Of a stretch of DNA of 24,312 bases, positions 8,510-17,504 are shown piece after piece (positions within the stretch are counted from its first letter, which is position 1; every line of letters begins with the position of its first letter). The stretch spans positions 145,251 through 169,562 of the forward strand of contig NW_014577480.1 of assembly GCF_000485595.1 (NCBI RefSeq), given 5' to 3'. The position numbers and the translations under genes are program-made. The notes beneath the pieces were generated by a model. The model was not told the DNA's origin. It was given only the letters and a program-made list of their open reading frames with translations, and searched no databases. Source of the DNA: Priapulus caudatus (taxonomy: Eukaryota > Priapulida > Priapulimorpha > Priapulimorphida > Priapulidae).

Positions 8510-8985
8510 CAGGGCCGTAGTGGCCTCCCAAAAAGTGCCACTGCAGAAATATGTATCCAATGCGGGGGGTCTGGGAAAAACTCCCCCAGAAAAATTTTGA
8601 AATGTAGAGCCTGGAAATGGCATTTCCTGCATTTTCAGGCTATGTTGAAAGCAACCAATTCTGATCATTTAAAAAAATCAATTTGTAAATTTCAAAGAGG
8701 AATGTAGCTAAAGCTGATGTTTTGACTAAAGTATCTCAAATATATATTATGAGTATGATAACTAATAAACCATTATTTACAAAATTGTATATACTATCAG
8801 TACATAATTATGAAAAATAAGCCTATTTTCAATCTGCATTTATACTTTCACTATGTACAACTGTATGTTTTGAAGTTTGAATTTGAATAGCAACATTGTC
8901 ATATTAGATACACATTCCAAAATGTTTTTTCTTCAAAATAGTGCCACGGCAGTGCCGTGCTGCCGTGGCGGCCACTAAGGCCCTG
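8510..8985. mobile_element. hAT-like MITE, copy A
   Basis: 476-bp AT-rich element ending in CAGGGCCGTAGTGGCC on the left and the inverted CAGGGCCTTAGTGGCC on the right, inserted in TA repeats, so the target duplication cannot be read. CAGGG-type termini fit the hAT superfamily. No transposase frame, so it is non-autonomous. It lies in the SHANK intron between PDZ-a and SH3-b. Confidence 0.75.
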
Positions 8986-9056
8986 TATATATATACCAAT
9001 GGTTGTTTATGAACTCGTGTGTCGAGAGTGCTCAATACTACCATGAGTAGAGCAAA

Positions 9057-9297
9057 TATAGATAAAGTTATATAAGGACATGGTCGTACTTTTGCCTCTG
9101 TTTATTGCATACAGAGCTGTTTCGTATGGAGCGCAAGCTCCACACTTATCAGTGTACAGAGTACTATGTCAGATATTAGACAGAGTACTCTGTATTATGC
9201 ACTGATAAGTGTGGAGCTTTTGCTCCATGCGAAACAGCTCTGTATGCAATAAACAGAAGCAAAAGTACAACCATGTTCTTATAACTTTATCTATATA
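9057..9297. mobile_element. Long foldback element, copy A
   Basis: About 240 bp, almost wholly palindromic. The arms run from TATAGATAAAGTTATA through TTTATTGCATACAGAGCTG and TGGAGC..GCTCC to a short centre. Copy B (13716-13961) has the same design with an 8-base difference near the centre. Confidence 0.9.
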
Positions 9298-9311
9298 TGT
9301 ATATATATATA

Positions 9312-9393
9312 TCAAGAGCTAATAAATACCTATATTTTTAGTATATATATTTAGTATTTATAGGTATAGTATTTTTAGGTATTTATTAGCAAT
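9312..9393. repeat. Imperfect hairpin (GCTAATAAATACCTA arms), copy A
   Basis: Arms GCTAATAAATACCTA (9318 on) and its inverse ending at 9390. The left end is TCAAGAG, as in the small-hairpin family described in the findings; the right end has decayed. Copy B starts near 13974. Confidence 0.6.
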
Positions 9394-9504
9394 ACCTATA
9401 CAGGTTTGTACGTTTGTTTGTAAACAAATGTCTGACAAATTCATTCACACAGCTCGCAAAAGCCTCTCAAAAACAGTTCTACAGCTATGTGCGCATTGGC
9501 ATAC

Positions 9505-9609
9505 CTTTTCTCCTCCGCATCTGGACCTCTTCCACATAGTCGTTGGGAAACCATCCTTCCCTATGGCCAACTTTACCTTCCCAGAAGCCCCTCTCTCCAA
9601 TACTCAGAA
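9505..9609 (-). CDS. SHANK: SHANK exon SH3-b, copy A (C-terminal half of SH3)
   Basis: 105-base exon, phase 1 in and out, acceptor atgtatag, donor GTATGC. It encodes VLSIGERGFWEGKVGHREG, then WFPNDYVEEVQMRRRK. This is the second half of the SHANK SH3: the GFWEG Trp, the WFP..YV end and the VQMR tail are plain. Copy B (14167-14271) is identical in the coding bases I compared. It joins SH3-a, where VD|V completes a Val codon. Confidence 0.9.
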
Positions 9610-9906
9610 CTATACATGAAGGAGAGAACCAACGCCCATCGTTACGCTACAGTTCATTCGATAAGATCTAGATCAAGACGTACGTGACCTTGACACACAC
9701 TTGGTTTTTTGCTACAATGCAAACCAGCTGGATACTTTTAAAATTACCTTTACAAACAGCTGCGTGAAATCGCGTCGAGTTTTCGCTTTCACCGCTTTCG
9801 CTTTATAAACTCGCGCGTGTTTACGATGCATTCTTAAACTGCAAACCGATGTGTTTCCATGAGAGCGGATATGTATGCCACAGCGTTGCCGCTGTGGAGG
9901 ACTCAC

Positions 9907-10056
9907 CGTCAACAAAGTCGCCCTTCTTCAAGGCGAGTTCCCCGTCTTCCTTGGGAAGGTACGGCTTCACACAGACGAAGGTACGGCCTGGCATCGCTGG
10001 GTACAGTCTCTTCTTGGGGCTGACATAGACGGGCGACGTCGAATTCGAGCTCTTGC
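9907..10056 (-). CDS. SHANK: SHANK exon SH3-a, copy A (N-terminal half of SH3)
   Basis: 150-base exon, phase 1 in and out, acceptor caacacag, donor GTGAGT. It encodes a Ser-rich lead (KSSNSTSPVYVSPKKRLY) and then PGRTFVCVKPYLPKEDGELA and LKKGDFVD, the first half of the SH3. The canonical ALYDY motif is replaced by CVKPY; SHANK SH3 domains are known to be atypical, with weak canonical Pro-ligand sites. Identical to 14570-14719. Confidence 0.92.
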
Positions 10057-10389
10057 CTGTGTTGAGGATAAAAGACGTTTGTACAGAGAACAGAAGCAGT
10101 CTAAACTAGATTTTCAATTTGCATCGAAGCATTCTAAACTCAAATTGACGCGGTGACATAAGGTATATACTCGATCCTTACTGCTTCTTTAATAAATTCT
10201 TAAATAAAACTATAATAAAACAGTAACAACAACAAAAAATAGTAGAAAGAAAAGAGTTGACAAAAAAGAAGTAAAAAAGATTTTGATAAGCCCCTTTAGA
10301 ATGTGAGGCTGTTTAGCTTATGTCCTAGTCTACATCCTGCTGTGGAGCGGATAAAAGCGAAAAACCCGGTCAAACCAATATCAACCCTG

Positions 10390-10453
10390 CTCACCCGAGT
10401 TACCGTATACGAACTCGCAGGGTCGTAAACGTTAACGTCGGCGTGGTTCATAT
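10390..10453 (-). pseudogene. Degenerate partial copy of the SHANK linker exon
   Basis: About 64 bases resembling the 3' end of the linker exon (10565 on): the donor CTCACCCGAGTT, ACTCGCAGGGTCG and ACGTCGGCGTGGTTCAT are kept with small insertions. The minus strand reads NMNHADVNVYDPASSY against NMNHADVDDSASSY in the real exon. There is no AG acceptor at its 5' side, only a pyrimidine-rich tract, so it is probably not spliced in. Confidence 0.75.
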
Positions 10454-10564
10454 TAAAAGGGAAAAAAGGGGGAAAGGAAAAGGAAAAAAAGAGAAAAAAA
10501 ATTGACAATTCAAAGAAAAAGAAGCCGTGCGGTCGTCACGGCGACAGAAATCGCTCCCACTCAC

Positions 10565-10801
10565 CCGAGTTGTAAGAACTCGCGGAGTCGTCGACGTCGG
10601 CGTGGTTCATGTTGGAGCTGCTGTCGGACAGCGATAGCGTCGAGCCGGCAGACGAGAACTGAGGGAGGCTGCGTGTAGACTGCGCGGGACTCGGAGCTTT
10701 GCCCTGCCAGCGGTCCGGGCGCGCGTACTGCGGCGTGCCGGGATGCGCCGCCACACTCATACGCCGCCGGTTACTGTACTTCGGCGTTTCCCGGAACGGA
10801 A
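10565..10801 (-). CDS. SHANK: SHANK linker exon between ankyrin repeats and SH3, copy A
   Basis: 237-base exon, phase 1 in and out, acceptor cctcgcag, donor GTGAGT. It encodes VPFRETPKYSNRRRMSVA and a Ser/Pro-rich tail (SLPQFSSAGSTLSLSDSSS, ending DDSASSYNSG). The VPFRETPxYxxRRR block after the last ankyrin repeat is characteristic of SHANK. The coding sequence is identical to 19193-19429. Confidence 0.92.
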
Positions 10802-10843
10802 CTGCGAGGCGAGGAGAAATGATTGTCGTTAGAGTTAATTGAT

Positions 10844-11040
10844 GAGAATTAAGTTTGGTTCATTAAGTGGATCGTTAAGAATTAAGTTTAGTTAATTAAG
10901 TTGATCGTTAAGAATTAAGTTTAGTTAATTAAGTTCATCGTTAAGAATTAAGTTTAGTTAATTAAGTACGTTTAGTTCATTATGTTAATCGTTAAGATTT
11001 AAGTTTAGTTAATTAGATTCATCGTTAAGAGATAAGTTAA
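10844..11040. repeat. 33-bp AT-rich tandem repeat, copy A
   Basis: Units of TTAAGAATTAAGTTTAGTTA type with a GATCG or CATCG core, in the intron between the linker and ankyrin-5 exons. There is one unit fewer than in the second copy at 19472-19697. Confidence 0.9.
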
Positions 11041-11379
11041 CTTATAGTTAAGACTCGTTAGAGTTACTCTAACTTACCTCGTTAGAGTTAGTTTATAAGT
11101 AAGATAGAGTTAAGTCGTTAGATTTAATCAATATTGACGACGACAAAGTGATTTTTTTTGTGGAGGGTGGATGCAGTCGTCTCATTTTTGTTGTCATGTC
11201 CTGTTAGCTGTTATTTTTGAGTTACGTCAGACAAACCGAGGCATTAATGAAAATTGTTGTCGTCGTATCGTGAATTATGTCAAGCAAGATGACGTTAATT
11301 GACGTTACTGTCATCGTCATTATTGGCAGCAGTATCATCATCATCACCAGCATTCTCGTTATTAATTTATTATCATCAT

Positions 11380-11417
11380 CGGCAACAACAGCAGCAGCAG
11401 CAGCAACAGCAGCAGCA
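11380..11417. repeat. (CAG/CAA)n microsatellite, copy A
   Basis: Short imperfect CAG/CAA tract in the same intron, apparently identical in length to the copy at 20041-20079. The poly-Gln frame on the plus strand is not supported as a gene. Confidence 0.9.
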
Positions 11418-11513
11418 CTGCCACAACCCTCATCCTGACATTGCAGACTTCATTACATTAGAAATATCATTACCAGTACAACTTGCTGATGTAATTGGCT
11501 ACCATATATAACT

Positions 11514-11564
11514 TCAGAAGTAGATAATAGGGAAATAGATAATTTCCCTATTATCTACTTCTGA
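11514..11564. mobile_element. 51-bp perfect hairpin with 5-bp flanking repeat, copy A
   Basis: 23-base perfect arms (from TCAGAAGTAGATAATAGGG inward to GGAAAT) around a 5-base loop. It is flanked by TAACT on the left and TGACT on the right. The second copy is at 20175-20225. The outer arms of 15641-15742 share the first 16 bases. Confidence 0.85.
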
Positions 11565-11594
11565 TGACTTCTATTCCCTGCGCTGTTCGCTCAC

Positions 11595-11739
11595 CTATCT
11601 CATCGGTGCCGTGGTTCTTTATGATGTCAGCCAGCTCTAGATTTCCAGCTACCACTGACACCTGATAGGGCGTCTGATTGGCAAAGTTTTGTGCATTCTT
11701 GTCAGCACCTCGAAATAGCAGCAGTCTGGCACAACTATC
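11595..11739 (-). CDS. SHANK: SHANK ankyrin exon 5, copy A
   Basis: 145-base exon, phase 0 in and 1 out, donor GTGAGC. Its acceptor is cut by the N run 2 bases upstream; the other copy shows ttcacag. It encodes DSCARLLLFRGADKNAQN, then QTPYQVSVVAGNLELADIIK and NHGTDEIG, the last SHANK ankyrin repeat. One synonymous difference from 20256-20400. Confidence 0.92.
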
Positions 11740-11741
11740 CT

Positions 11742-11751
11742 NNNNNNNNNN
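11742..11751. other. Assembly gap (10 N)
   Basis: Ten N between the ankyrin-5 exon acceptor of copy A and the GA tract that opens copy B. The gene order restarts here (from ankyrin back to PDZ), so this is a join of two overlapping pieces rather than a small unread gap. Confidence 0.98.
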
Positions 11752-12002
11752 AAGAAGAAGAAGAAGAAGAAGAAGAAGAAGAAGAAAGAAAAGTAACAAT
11801 CGAGGCAGAAAAAAATGAAAGATGGATTAACCATAGAGAAGGAAAAAGAAGAGAGGGTAATGAAAACATGAAAGGAATTAAGAAAGAAGATGTGTTAACG
11901 AGAGAGAAGCGAGAAAGATGATAGGTTTATCGGAGAGAGAGCTGTGCCAGCAAATGCTGGTTGAATGAGGAGATTACGCTCCAATCATGCCTTGATTCGC
12001 AC

Positions 12003-12127
12003 CTCGATCACAAAGTCCCCCGGCCTCAGTCCTGCTTTCCAACCCATGCCATCCTTGTCAACATCGTCCAAGTACTGAAGCGCCGGAAACTGATCTGTCG
12101 GATGAAAGTTCAGCTTCGCTCCGAGGG
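12003..12127 (-). CDS. SHANK: SHANK exon PDZ-b, copy B
   Basis: Second copy of 7348-7472 with the same phases and splice sites. Three synonymous changes (a Gln, a Phe and a Thr codon) and no amino-acid change, so it is intact and looks like an allele or a recent duplicate. Confidence 0.92.
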
Positions 12128-12484
12128 CTGCAAGAAAAACGGACGAGCAAATAAAACAACGATGTACTTCTCTGCACTCTCCGCGAGCATCCATGTTGTT
12201 GTACGACTGGCATTGCAAAACATCAGTACATCCACGCAAGCGAGCAAACTCGGCAAAGCTGCCGCTTTTCTCGACGGAATTCCGCAGAGGTTCGAAGTCG
12301 AAGAATGAGTGACGAATTCCACTCCGAACGAATCAAATTACTGTGCAGCAGTTAAGCCTTTACCGTGTCGCGTGGTTAAAATGGGCTTTAAAGTGCAAGC
12401 GCAGCGCACGAAAACTGTCTAAATCTGAGCATCTTCTATGAAGCAATAAAATCTTTTACGCATTCGATCGTAACACCCGCTTAA

Positions 12485-12702
12485 AGTAGTGCGCACACGA
12501 ACAGACGAAATTTTCGCCAAAGTTGGAATTGCTTTCTGCGAACCATAAAAAACAAGCGAGCGTCATTACAACTCGCTAGGGGGCAGCACTAAAGTAGCAC
12601 GGGCCAACGAACCGACGGAATTTGCGCCGAAGTCAGAATCGCTTTTCCGAGAACCACCGAAAAACAAGCGAGCGTCGTTACGACTCACTAGGGGGCAGCA
12701 CT
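12485..12702. repeat. Two tandem ~109-bp units with CTCF-like motifs, copy B
   Basis: Counterpart of 7830-8047. Both CTAGGGGGCAGCACT motifs are kept (ending near 12590 and 12702), although bases around them differ between copies. Confidence 0.85.
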
Positions 12703-12705
12703 TAC

Positions 12706-12852
12706 ATCGAGCGCCGCGCAGCACAAAGCCGAAGCCCTTGTTCGAGCGCTGCAGCACGACCGTCTTCGGCTGGTGGTCGAGTTGACCGCTGACCAGTGCG
12801 GCCAGAGTGTTCTTGTTGAGTATCACAGAGTCTTCATCGTCCGAGTCAGATC
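12706..12852 (-). CDS. SHANK: SHANK exon PDZ-a, copy B
   Basis: Second copy of 8051-8197 with the same splice sites and phase. One synonymous Asp codon difference. Frame intact. Confidence 0.92.
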
Positions 12853-13164
12853 CTGCGCGCGAAAGTTCGGTGAGTGTGAACGACAACCGTGTTTTTCCCG
12901 CAAGGCAATTGTGATGTCTGTGGGGGTTGATTAGGCTAGATTGGGACGGATACATTTGGAGACCAAAACATACAGCTTACTATACTGAGTGACAACATTG
13001 TTAATGTGATTGATCCTGCGAGAGAGGTTGCGGTGGTCAATGAACAACCGTGCTGGCTGGATCTCCTATATGATTAACTGATGTCTCTGTGAGCTTCTGG
13101 CTTTACAGGTAAGTATGTTTGTCAACTATGTATATACATAGAGATATATATATATATTATATAT

Positions 13165-13641
13165 CAGGGCCGTAGTGGCCTCCCAAAAAGTGCCACTGCA
13201 GAAATATGTATCCAATGCGGGGGGTCTGGGAAAAACTCCCCCAGAAAAATTTTGAAATGTAGAGCCTGGAAATGGCATTTCCTGCATTTTCAGGCTATGT
13301 TGAAAGCAACCAATTCTGATCATTTAAAAAAATCAATTTGTAAATTTCAAAGAGGAATGTAGCTAAAGCTGATGTTTTGACTAAAGTATCTAAAATATAT
13401 ATTATGAGTATGATAACTAATAAACCATTATTTACAAAATTGTATATACTATCAGTACATAATTATGAAAAATAAGCCTATTTTCAATCTGCATTTATAC
13501 TTTCACTATGTACAGCTGTATGTTTTGAAGTTTGAATTTGAATAGCAACATTGTCATATTAGATACACATTCCAGAATTTTTTTTTCTTCAAAATAGTGC
13601 CACGGCAGTGCCGTGCTGCCGTGGCGGCCACTACGGCCCTG
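13165..13641. mobile_element. hAT-like MITE, copy B
   Basis: Counterpart of 8510-8985. Here both ends read CAGGGCCGTAGTGGCC, a perfect terminal inverted repeat, so this copy is closer to the original element. It is flanked by TA-rich sequence. Confidence 0.75.
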
Positions 13642-13715
13642 TATAATAATTATACCAATGGTTGTTTATGAACTCGTGTGTCGAGAGTGCTCAATACTAC
13701 CATGAGTAGAGCAAA

Positions 13716-13961
13716 TATAGATAAAGTTATATAAGGACATGGTTGTACTTTTGCCTCTGTTTATTGCATACAGAGCTGTTTCGTATGGAGCGCAAGCTCC
13801 ACACTTATTAGTGCCTAATACAGAGTACTATGTCAGACATTAGACAGAGTACTCTGTATTATGCACTGATAAGTGTGGAGCTTGCGCTCCATGCGAAACA
13901 GCTCTGTATGCAATAAACAGAAGAAAAAGTACAACCATGTTCTTATAACTTTATCTATATA
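13716..13961. mobile_element. Long foldback element, copy B
   Basis: Counterpart of 9057-9297. The centre contains CCTAATAC before the AGAGTACT core, which pairs with GTATTATG on the other arm. Copy A lacks these bases, so B has the more complete palindrome. Confidence 0.9.
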
Positions 13962-14166
13962 TGTATATATATATCAAGAGCTAATAAATACCTATATTTT
14001 TAGTATATATATTTAGTATTTATAGGTATAGTATTTTTAGGTATTTATTAGTAATACCTATACAGGTTTGTACGTTTGTTTGTAAACAAATGTCTGACAA
14101 ATTCATTTACACAGCTCGCAAAAGCCTCTCAAAAACAGTTCTACAGCTCTGTGCGCATTGGCATAC

Positions 14167-14271
14167 CTTTTCTCCTCCGCATCTGGACCTCTTCCACATA
14201 GTCGTTGGGAAACCATCCTTCCCTATGGCCAACTTTACCTTCCCAGAAGCCCCTCTCTCCAATACTCAGAA
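14167..14271 (-). CDS. SHANK: SHANK exon SH3-b, copy B
   Basis: Identical coding sequence and splice sites to 9505-9609 (GFWEG ... WFPNDYVEEVQM). Confidence 0.9.
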
Positions 14272-14569
14272 CTATACATGAAGGAAAGAACCAACGCCCA
14301 TCGTTACGCTACAGTTCATTCGATAAGATCTAGATCAAGACGTACGTGACCTTGACACACACTTGGTTTTTTGCTACAATGCAAACCAGCTGGATACTTT
14401 TAAAATTACCTTTACAAACAGCTGCGTGAAAATCGCGTCGAGTTTTCGCTTTCACCGCTTTCGCTTTATAAACTCGCGCGCGTTTACGATGCATTCTTAA
14501 ACTGCAAACCGATGTTTTTCCATGAGAGCGGATATGTATGCCACAGCGTTGCTGCTGTGGATGACTCAC

Positions 14570-14719
14570 CGTCAACAAAGTCGCCCTTCTTCAAGGCGAG
14601 TTCCCCGTCTTCCTTGGGAAGGTACGGCTTCACACAGACGAAGGTACGGCCTGGCATCGCTGGGTACAGTCTCTTCTTGGGGCTGACATAGACGGGCGAC
14701 GTCGAATTCGAGCTCTTGC
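14570..14719 (-). CDS. SHANK: SHANK exon SH3-a, copy B
   Basis: Identical coding sequence to 9907-10056 (PGRTFVCVKPYLPKEDGELA). Downstream on the plus strand the similarity between blocks stops at 14826, so in this copy the next exon upstream for splicing would be ankyrin-1 at 17204-17312, not the linker exon. Confidence 0.92.
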
Positions 14720-14826
14720 CTGTGTTGAGGATAAAAGACATTTGTATAGAGAACAGAAGCAGTCTAAACTAGATTTTCAATTTGCATCGAAGCATTCTAA
14801 ACTCAAATTGACGCGGTGACATAAGG

Positions 14827-15340
14827 ACAGCCGCAGCCGAAACGACGAGCGCCGTGTTTACGTAGAAACTCAAGCCGCACTCGAAATATACGATGATTCC
14901 CATCAACATAACAAGTACTGGCCTACGATCACCAGTGCAGCAGATATATTCCCTCCTGGATCCAAGCACGCTGACAGTGCGGGAAGAGGGGAGCAACGGA
15001 GGAGGAATCAGGGACTATTGTAACCTCAGCCCTCACACATCTACGCCCAGAAGTGTCAGAATATAGATTAATATTATATTATATTATATATTTCGATAGA
15101 TTTTAGATTTCGATATTAATTAAATAGATTTATGTTGTAATATTCTACATTATGAGACTCCTGCTACGACTATGTCAGATAGTTGTGCTGGCTTGATCAA
15201 CTTTCTTGCTAAGAGCATCGAGTTTGCCCAAATGCAATGCTACGTGTGTTAGATTGAAGTCCAGTTGGCTCCGTACATCGACAGTCTAGTAATGGACATT
15301 TCTTTACCCTCATACCACCACCCCTACCCACTCCGCTTTC
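14827..15340. other. Unassigned sequence after the end of block 1B
   Basis: Non-duplicated sequence. On the plus strand 14820-15020 is open for about 67 codons without an ATG (VYVETQAALEIYDDSHQHNK) and stops at 15021. I do not recognise it. The rest is AT-rich (15055-15130) with no supported gene. Confidence 0.4.
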
Positions 15341-15343
15341 ACC

Positions 15344-15600
15344 CACCACCCACCTACCTACCGCTTCTCCACTCAACACCCCCGCCCACTCCATCATCAC
15401 TGCCAACCCTTACTCACCCCACATCAATCACCACCACCCACCTACCTACCGCTTCTCCACTCAACACCACCGCCCACTCCACCACCACTGCCAACCCTTA
15501 CTCACCCCCACATGAATCACCACCACCCACCTACCTACCGCTTCTCCACTCAACACCCCCGCCCACTCCATCGCGGCGTCCCACTCCCCCCACCTACTTT
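15344..15600. repeat. ~86-bp C-rich tandem repeat, 3 units
   Basis: Three copies of a unit of about 86 bp (ACCCACCTACCTACCGCTTC ... CACTGCCAACCCTTACTC); the last is partial. The Pro/Thr-rich plus-strand frame is a translation of this repeat and not a gene. Confidence 0.9.
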
Positions 15601-15640
15601 ACCTCTACAGGTCGAGTTATATTCGCTGGCAGTAGTAACA

Positions 15641-15742
15641 TCAGAAGTAGATAATATGGAAGGATATATAGGAATTCCCTATTGTCAAGAGCCCATTAAC
15701 CCCTTAATGGGGTTAATGGGCTCTTGCTATTATCTACTTCTG
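15641..15742. mobile_element. Nested small hairpin elements
   Basis: Outer arms TCAGAAGTAGATAATA (left) and its inverse (right, ending CTTCTGG) flank an inner perfect hairpin at 15686-15726 (18-base arms CAAGAGCCCATTAACCCC, 5-base loop TTAAT). Flanks are TAACA/TAATA for the outer element and TATTG/TATTA for the inner. Confidence 0.8.
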
Positions 15743-16059
15743 GTAATATGAATTAAGCTAAGCTCAGTGTGACGCACAGACAGAGTTGCTGTCATACAGT
15801 ACATCCTCAAGCAATAACATATGCCTAGGCGGATATTTCACGGACGACCCTTGTTTCGACACCGAACTGATCAACACATAACATCGGCATGCTTTCATAT
15901 TTCTCACGAACAGCGAACTAGACAGAAATATCAGATATGCGTGTGTCACTATCGCGATATGCTGCAGAGTACATGTACAGCTGCTGATCCCGATCTGTAA
16001 TAGCATTCTTCTTATTCATATTCCTATTCTCAAGAACGTGTTTTTTTACAAGAAAGATA
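15743..16059. other. Intronic sequence without recognised features
   Basis: Mixed-composition sequence; I see no splice-bounded frame, repeat or RNA gene. Confidence 0.5.
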
Positions 16060-16136
16060 GTGTGTATGCGTGCGTGCGTGCGTGCGCGCGCGCGTGTGTG
16101 TGTGCGTGCGCGTGTGTGTGTGTGTGTGTGCGTGTG

Positions 16137-16168
<32 letters not shown>

Positions 16169-16192
16169 TGCGTGTGTGTGTGTGTGTGTGTA
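16060..16192. repeat. (TG)n/(TGCG)n microsatellite
   Basis: About 130 bases of alternating purine-pyrimidine GT, GC and TGCG repeats, a sequence type that can adopt Z-DNA. Confidence 0.95.
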
Positions 16193-16567
16193 CATAACAA
16201 ACTAGAAGGAGAGGGTCATTGGGTAGGTTGAGCGGGCGTAGGTGACGACAGGTGAGGGGCGTACAGGAGAAAGGGTGACTGTAATTCTGGACAGAAATTC
16301 TGTCTACCTATCGGATTATTATACATCGCACATAATCCGCTAACCAGTGTCTGTCCGGATAGTAATGTCTCTGTTATAGCTTACGTAATATCCTCCACTA
16401 ACCAAGCAGCGGCCGGTGAAGGTCACAGCTATGTTTTCGAAAGGTGTATTGAATTTGTTAATAGTATAATTACGGCTTTTATATCATGATCTGCAGGCAG
16501 AGTAACTGACACAGGCGTCTAGAGACGGGGTAAGTTAGCATCATAAACGGGTTTGTAATGCGAATTT

Positions 16568-16612
16568 GTACATATTAACATATGTACATATTAACATATG
16601 TACATATGTACA
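16568..16612. repeat. TACATATTAACATATG tandem palindromic repeat
   Basis: Two and a half 17-bp units of GTACATATTAACATAT, self-complementary through GTACATATGTAC. Confidence 0.8.
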
Positions 16613-16866
16613 TTGTTAAGTGTTTATAATTGCCAAAAGGTTTTTTGGCTAGAATAATATTTAATTACTCGTCGATCGACCTTGAATTTCGAGACTTTTA
16701 AATTGTGCGCGATACGGGTGAGTGAGCAACTTCATAATGAAAAGTGGTCACGTGACATGCAAGACGAAGCTATTTAGATGCGACTACTAGCTGCTCCCTT
16801 GTCTTTTTCACTGGTAATAAATCTGAAGCTAACATTGTAAACCTACGCGAGAGTGTAAACATAAAT

Positions 16867-16916
16867 TCAGGAGCTAATAATGACAAATGAGCTGTTTTGT
16901 CATTATTAGCTCCTGA
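16867..16916. mobile_element. 50-bp perfect hairpin with TAAAT flanking repeat
   Basis: 21-base perfect arms starting TCAGGAGCTAATAATGAC around an 8-base loop. The identical 5-mer TAAAT lies directly on each side, as expected of a target-site duplication. Confidence 0.85.
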
Positions 16917-17034
16917 TAAATTGTTTCACGCGTTTTAAAATATCTGGAGTTAAAACAACATAGATACTGACATGCATATCGAATACGAGTCGTGAGTGAA
17001 ATCTGGGAGGCGTAATGATTGCAACAAGATCTAA

Positions 17035-17190
17035 TAAAACAAGAGTATAATAAATATAATAGAAGGACAGCTATAAATTAAGCTAGCTAATAATACAAGA
17101 GTATAATAAATATAATAGAAAGAAATAGATGCTAGATAGATACTAGATAGATGCTAGATAGATGCTAGACGATAGATGATGCTATGATAG
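17035..17190. repeat. Short direct repeats and (TAGATGCTAGA)n tract
   Basis: ACAAGAGTATAATAAATATA occurs twice, about 60 bases apart, followed by tandem TAGATAGATGC units just 3' of the ankyrin-1 exon. Confidence 0.8.
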
Positions 17191-17203
17191 ATGTGTCGCT
17201 TAC

Positions 17204-17312
17204 CTCCCGTGTCATTCTCGTGGAAGTTTGGGTCGAGTCCCTTGTCACACAGCTTCAGCACCTTAGCAACGTTCGCGTCCTTTACGTACTCGACGAATCT
17301 CTTCAGAGATGC
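17204..17312 (-). CDS. SHANK: SHANK ankyrin exon 1 (start of ankyrin region)
   Basis: 109-base exon, phase 0 in and 1 out, acceptor gtttctag, donor GTAAGC. It encodes ASLKRFVEYVKDANVAKVLK and then LCDKGLDPNFHENDTG. LKxFxxYV...GLDPNFH..(D/S)G is the start of the SHANK ankyrin region, after the SPN domain. Its 3' phase fits the start of the ankyrin-2 exon (G|AA = Glu). But ankyrin-2 lies at 17636-17787, upstream of this exon in the direction of transcription, so the two are in reversed order on the same strand. Confidence 0.88.
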
Positions 17313-17332
17313 CTAGAAACGAAAGCGAAACT

Positions 17333-17490
17333 CGCATAAAATACAATGACGAATACAATGACGAATACAATGACGAATACAATGACGAATATAAGGACGA
17401 ATACAATGACGAATACATTGAAGAATATGAGGACGAATACAATGAAGAATATAAGGACGAATACAGTAACGAATACAATGAGGAACACAG
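17333..17490. repeat. 12-bp minisatellite (ACGAATACAATG)n
   Basis: About 13 units of ACGAATACAATG and variants (GAAGAATATGAG) starting about 20 bases upstream of the ankyrin-1 acceptor. The plus-strand YNDEYNDE frame is a repeat translation. On the gene strand it is TATTCGTCATTG. Confidence 0.95.
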
Positions 17491-17504
17491 AACAGGCATG
17501 CTTC

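Larger units (their letters stand above)
7120..10163. repeat. Duplicated block 1, copy A (partner 11752-14826)
   Basis: This block and 11752-14826 are nearly identical along their length, introns and mobile elements included. They carry exons PDZ-b, PDZ-a, SH3-b and SH3-a. Differences are scattered substitutions and small indels. Identity stops right after GACATAAGG (10163 and 14826). Confidence 0.95.
10559..11741. repeat. Duplicated block 2, copy A (partner 19187-20402)
   Basis: Near-identical to 19187-20402: linker exon, AT-rich 33-bp tandem repeat, CAG tract, small hairpin and ankyrin-5 exon. Ends at the N run. Copy B has one extra 33-bp unit. Confidence 0.95.
11752..14826. repeat. Duplicated block 1, copy B (partner 7120-10163)
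   Basis: Second copy of the PDZ-b to SH3-a segment, with the same introns, MITE, foldback element and hairpin. It starts in the AAG repeat next to the gap and ends after ATAAGG at 14826, where unrelated sequence begins. Confidence 0.95.

Noticed and set aside
10390-10508. Alternative linker exon
   Set aside because: Donor and some frame are kept but there is no AG acceptor; treated as a degenerate copy.
15180-15290. Ankyrin-like peptide on the minus strand (LTHVALHLGKLDAL)
   Set aside because: Looks like an ankyrin helix, but no splice sites or phase fit SHANK and it does not match the missing repeat; probably chance.
15265-15654. Pro/Thr/Ser-rich plus-strand open frame of 129 codons
   Set aside because: Composed of the ~86-bp C-rich tandem repeat.
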